DNA from: Phycisphaerales bacterium
GTDB lineage: Bacteria; Planctomycetota; Phycisphaerae; Phycisphaerales; UBA1924
Length of the DNA stretch: 64,000 nt
Assembly (NCBI GenBank): GCA_029260515.1
Contig: JAJDDC010000060.1
Coordinates: forward strand, 1 to 64,000
Direction of reading: 5' to 3'
Below, one piece after another: positions 61,881 to 64,000 of the stretch. How positions within the stretch are numbered: the stretch's first letter is position 1; each line of letters begins with the position of its first letter. The notes under the pieces are model-generated. The model had not been told where the DNA came from. It worked only from the letters and a program-made list of their open reading frames with translations, and did no database searches. A program made the translations under genes and the position numbers.

Positions 61881-63974
61881 TCAACCCGAGCCGTCGTCCG
61901 TCTCGCGCTGGATCCGGTCACGCCACTTCGACCAGATCGACAGCACGAGCAGCAGGTACAGCCGTTGCGAATGGTCTCGCCCGTGCCAGGGGTTGAGGCT
62001 CTCGGCGCCCGCGGCGTCGTGCTCGCGGAGCATGCGCCGGACGAATCGTGAGTTGATCTCGATGTTGAGCGATGTCAGGAGTGGGAACGGGTCCCGGGCG
62101 CCGAGGTGGTCGTGCAGCAGTTGGCGCATGCCGCCGTAGTCGGAGCGGAACCAGTCGCCGATGGGGATGGCGAAGCCGCGCTTGGGGCGATCGACGATGT
62201 GGTCGGGCAGGTGGCGGCGTGCGACCTCTTTGAGCAGCCCCTTGCGCCCGCCGCGGGTGAGTTGTTCGAAGGGGATCGCACGAGAAGCCCAGAAGAGTTC
62301 CGGCGCGAGCAGGGGCGCCCGTGCCTCGACAGGGACAGCCATCGACGCGGTGTCGGTCTTTCGCAGCAGGTCCTCGGGCAAGTAGGAATCCAGATCCATG
62401 AGGGCGCCATCCTGGTGCTGGCGAAACCCGCGGTCGAGGGGGTACACGCACGGAGGGAGCGTGCTCTTGGGGAGGAGCTTCTTGAGGCGCCCATGGTCGA
62501 AGATCGCGGTGAGGTCCGCGTACCCCTCACCGCGGGCGGCCCGGCCGAGTCGTGCGAGCTTCGACCACTTGGAAGGCGGGTTCTGCTGAGCCAGGAGCGG
62601 GCTTGGGATCGCGCAGGCGGCGAGCCTGAACAACGGCCCCTTGACGCTGATCATGTGCCGCTCGTACCCGGCGAACAGCTCGTCACCCCCGTCGCCTGTC
62701 AGAACTACTTTTGCGTGCTCGCCCGCGGCCTTGAAAGCCCAGTACGAGGGCAGGAGCGAGCTGTCGCCGAAGGGGAGGCCGAGCTGCTCGATGAGGCGGA
62801 CGAGGTCTTCGGCGGGCTGTGCGCCGACTTCGAGGATCGTGTGCCCGATCCCGACGTGCTCGGCGATCTGTCTCGCGTCGTCCGATTCGTCGTAGTCGGC
62901 GCTTGGCATGCGGACGGTGATCGCGCGCGTCGGGGCGCCGATCTTCTGGAGATGGGCGGCGATCAGCCCCGAGTCGATCCCGCCCGAGAGCAGCAGCGCG
63001 ACCCCGGTGTCCGTGTCGAGGCGGGACGCGACCGCTCGCCCGATCATGGCGTCGAGGTCGTCGATGCTCGGCGTCGGGCCGGCGCGGCTCGGCCACGCCT
63101 GTTTCCGCTTCTGGTCCGCTGGTCGCGTCGTGATATCCGTGACGGGCCGGGTGTCCTCGAAGTCCCAGCCGCCTTCGTCGTCGATCCAGAGCGTGCGGAC
63201 CTCGCCGCGCTCGAACTGCTCGTCGCCGAAGCTGCCCGGCCCGTCGCCGGCGCCGTGGCTGAACCAGGGCGTGATGTACAACGGATGGATCCCGCCTGTG
63301 TCCGGGCCGTTCATGCGGTGCAGGCGTGGGATGGCGGCCGACGACGAGGCGAGGCAGAGCACATTGTGATTGCAGAGGCGTGCGTCGTAGAGCGGTTTCT
63401 CGCCGCACAGGTCGCGCATACCGGCGAGGGTGAACGCCTGCCGATCCCACACGATCGCGGCGTACATCCCGTCGAGCTTGTCGGACGGAAGTAAGTTGCC
63501 CCACGCCCGCCAGCCGTGGACGAGCGTCTCGGTATCGGAGTGGCCGGTCTCGAAGCGGCGGTCTTCGCTTTCGAGTTCGCGCCGCAGGTCACGGTGGTTG
63601 TAGATGCAGCCGTTGAACGCGACGGCGACGAGGTCGGGGTGCTCACTGGGGAGGCACAGCTCGTGGGCGAGGATGGGCGTCTGGCCCCGGGCGTAGGTCA
63701 GGTCGGGGCGGAGGTGTTCGCCATCGTGGACCATGGGCTGATGCCCGCCCTCGTGGTCGATGATGCTCAGGCGGCGGTGGACGAGGGCGAGATCGACGAC
63801 GAGGCCGTCGGCGCGGATTGCCCGGTCGCGGAAGCGGCCCTCGCCGTCCGGCCCACGGTGCATGATCGAGTCGTCCAAGACGTCGAGCCATGCCTCGGGG
63901 ATCGCCTCGAGGGGGTGGGGGGGCGGCCCGTCGTTCGGGTTGTGGATCCGCAGGATTCCGGCGATGCCGCACAT
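61881..63974 (-). CDS. asnB: asparagine synthase (glutamine-hydrolysing)
   Basis: AsnB transfers amide nitrogen from glutamine to aspartate. The 697-aa protein has the class II glutaminase (M-C-G-I-A-G; after Met removal Cys is the nucleophile). H-R-G-P-D-G-E-G, R-R-L-S-I-I-D, F-N-G-C-I-Y-N and the later S-S-A-A-I follow. The synthetase domain (from about 310) has the PP-loop L-L-S-G-G-I-D-S-G, L-P-F-G-D-S-S and L-T-G-D-G-G-D-E-L-F-A-G-Y. It is longer than the usual 550-640 aa because of insertions, one inside the glutaminase domain between H-Q-P-M and F-N-G. TACCCT 7 nt before ATG 63974 suggests a leaderless message. Confidence 0.92.
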   Translation of the reverse strand: MCGIAGILRIHNPNDGPPPHPLEAIPEAWLDVLDDSIMHRGPDGEGRFRDRAIRADGLVVDLALVHRRLSIIDHEGGHQPMVHDGEHLRPDLTYARGQTPILAHELCLPSEHPDLVAVAFNGCIYNHRDLRRELESEDRRFETGHSDTETLVHGWRAWGNLLPSDKLDGMYAAIVWDRQAFTLAGMRDLCGEKPLYDARLCNHNVLCLASSSAAIPRLHRMNGPDTGGIHPLYITPWFSHGAGDGPGSFGDEQFERGEVRTLWIDDEGGWDFEDTRPVTDITTRPADQKRKQAWPSRAGPTPSIDDLDAMIGRAVASRLDTDTGVALLLSGGIDSGLIAAHLQKIGAPTRAITVRMPSADYDESDDARQIAEHVGIGHTILEVGAQPAEDLVRLIEQLGLPFGDSSLLPSYWAFKAAGEHAKVVLTGDGGDELFAGYERHMISVKGPLFRLAACAIPSPLLAQQNPPSKWSKLARLGRAARGEGYADLTAIFDHGRLKKLLPKSTLPPCVYPLDRGFRQHQDGALMDLDSYLPEDLLRKTDTASMAVPVEARAPLLAPELFWASRAIPFEQLTRGGRKGLLKEVARRHLPDHIVDRPKRGFAIPIGDWFRSDYGGMRQLLHDHLGARDPFPLLTSLNIEINSRFVRRMLREHDAAGAESLNPWHGRDHSQRLYLLLVLSIWSKWRDRIQRETDDGSG

Positions 63975-63981
63975 GCGAGCG

Positions 63982-63987
63982 AGGGTA
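63982..63987 (-). promoter_or_regulatory. -10-like box TACCCT for a leaderless asnB transcript
   Basis: On the minus strand TACCCT lies 7 nt before ATG 63974, without a ribosome site. The possible -35 region is at the window edge. Confidence 0.35.
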
Positions 63988-64000
63988 CCGGGCGGCGTGC

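Overview
The window is very GC-rich chromosomal DNA that most likely comes from a planctomycete of the class Phycisphaerae. The clearest marker is a pair of secreted proteins (6823-8067 and 19002-19862) that end in doubled D-x-A-x-P-x-G-x-x-D-F-S-D-x-x-A-F-L-x-A-F blocks followed by a terminal GCP, the GC-type dockerin-like anchor described mainly from Phycisphaerae. Also consistent are an ECF sigma factor beside a Ser/Thr kinase with TPRs, a giant filamentous-haemagglutinin-type exoprotein, a type III glutamine synthetase, and lipid A/heptose genes that imply a Gram-negative envelope.

Layout. 1-9.5 kb: nitrilase, Maf, LpxK and bifunctional HldE (LPS core and lipid A), an ASCH protein, an MDR oxidoreductase, a HAF-repeat dockerin protein and a HTH protein. 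9.5-14.7 kb: a broken-up rpsP/trmD/rplS ribosomal cluster, interrupted by a RAYT transposase with REP-like hairpins and by a roughly 0.5-kb structured RNA plus an esterase flanked by direct repeats. 14.9-18.9 kb: TIR-Sel1 protein plus SLOG-transmembrane protein, a candidate nucleotide-signal conflict system. 19-23.3 kb: second dockerin protein, ECF sigma factor, kinase-TPR, tRNA-Leu. 23.3-35.4 kb: a Fur-family regulator and a type VI secretion-like membrane module (pseudokinase-sulfatase-modifying-factor protein, lipoprotein, TagH-like, TssL, TssM, TagF). 35.5-48.3 kb: two-partner secretion operon with a 698-aa TpsB and a 3525-aa TpsA. 48.4-52.8 kb: type III glutamine synthetase, tRNA-Arg, S20, CPBP protease, small hypothetical. 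52.9-64 kb: tRNA-Glu, Hpt protein, receiver-GGEEF cyclase, SlyX-like protein, GpmI, lipoprotein, peroxiredoxin, YggS, amidase, DUF481 porin-like protein, divergent MscL/MscS, and AsnB.

Two themes cut across the window. First, about ten genes have a TANNNT -10-like box only 5-8 nt before the start codon and no Shine-Dalgarno sequence, which points to leaderless mRNAs. Second, the hairpins of the rplS and rpsP terminators share their sequence with palindromes flanking the RAYT gene. The most interesting loci are the TIR/SLOG pair, the unidentified structured RNA at about 12063-12557, and the reduced T6SS-like module with a pseudokinase. All product calls are from reading the sequence; no database search was run.
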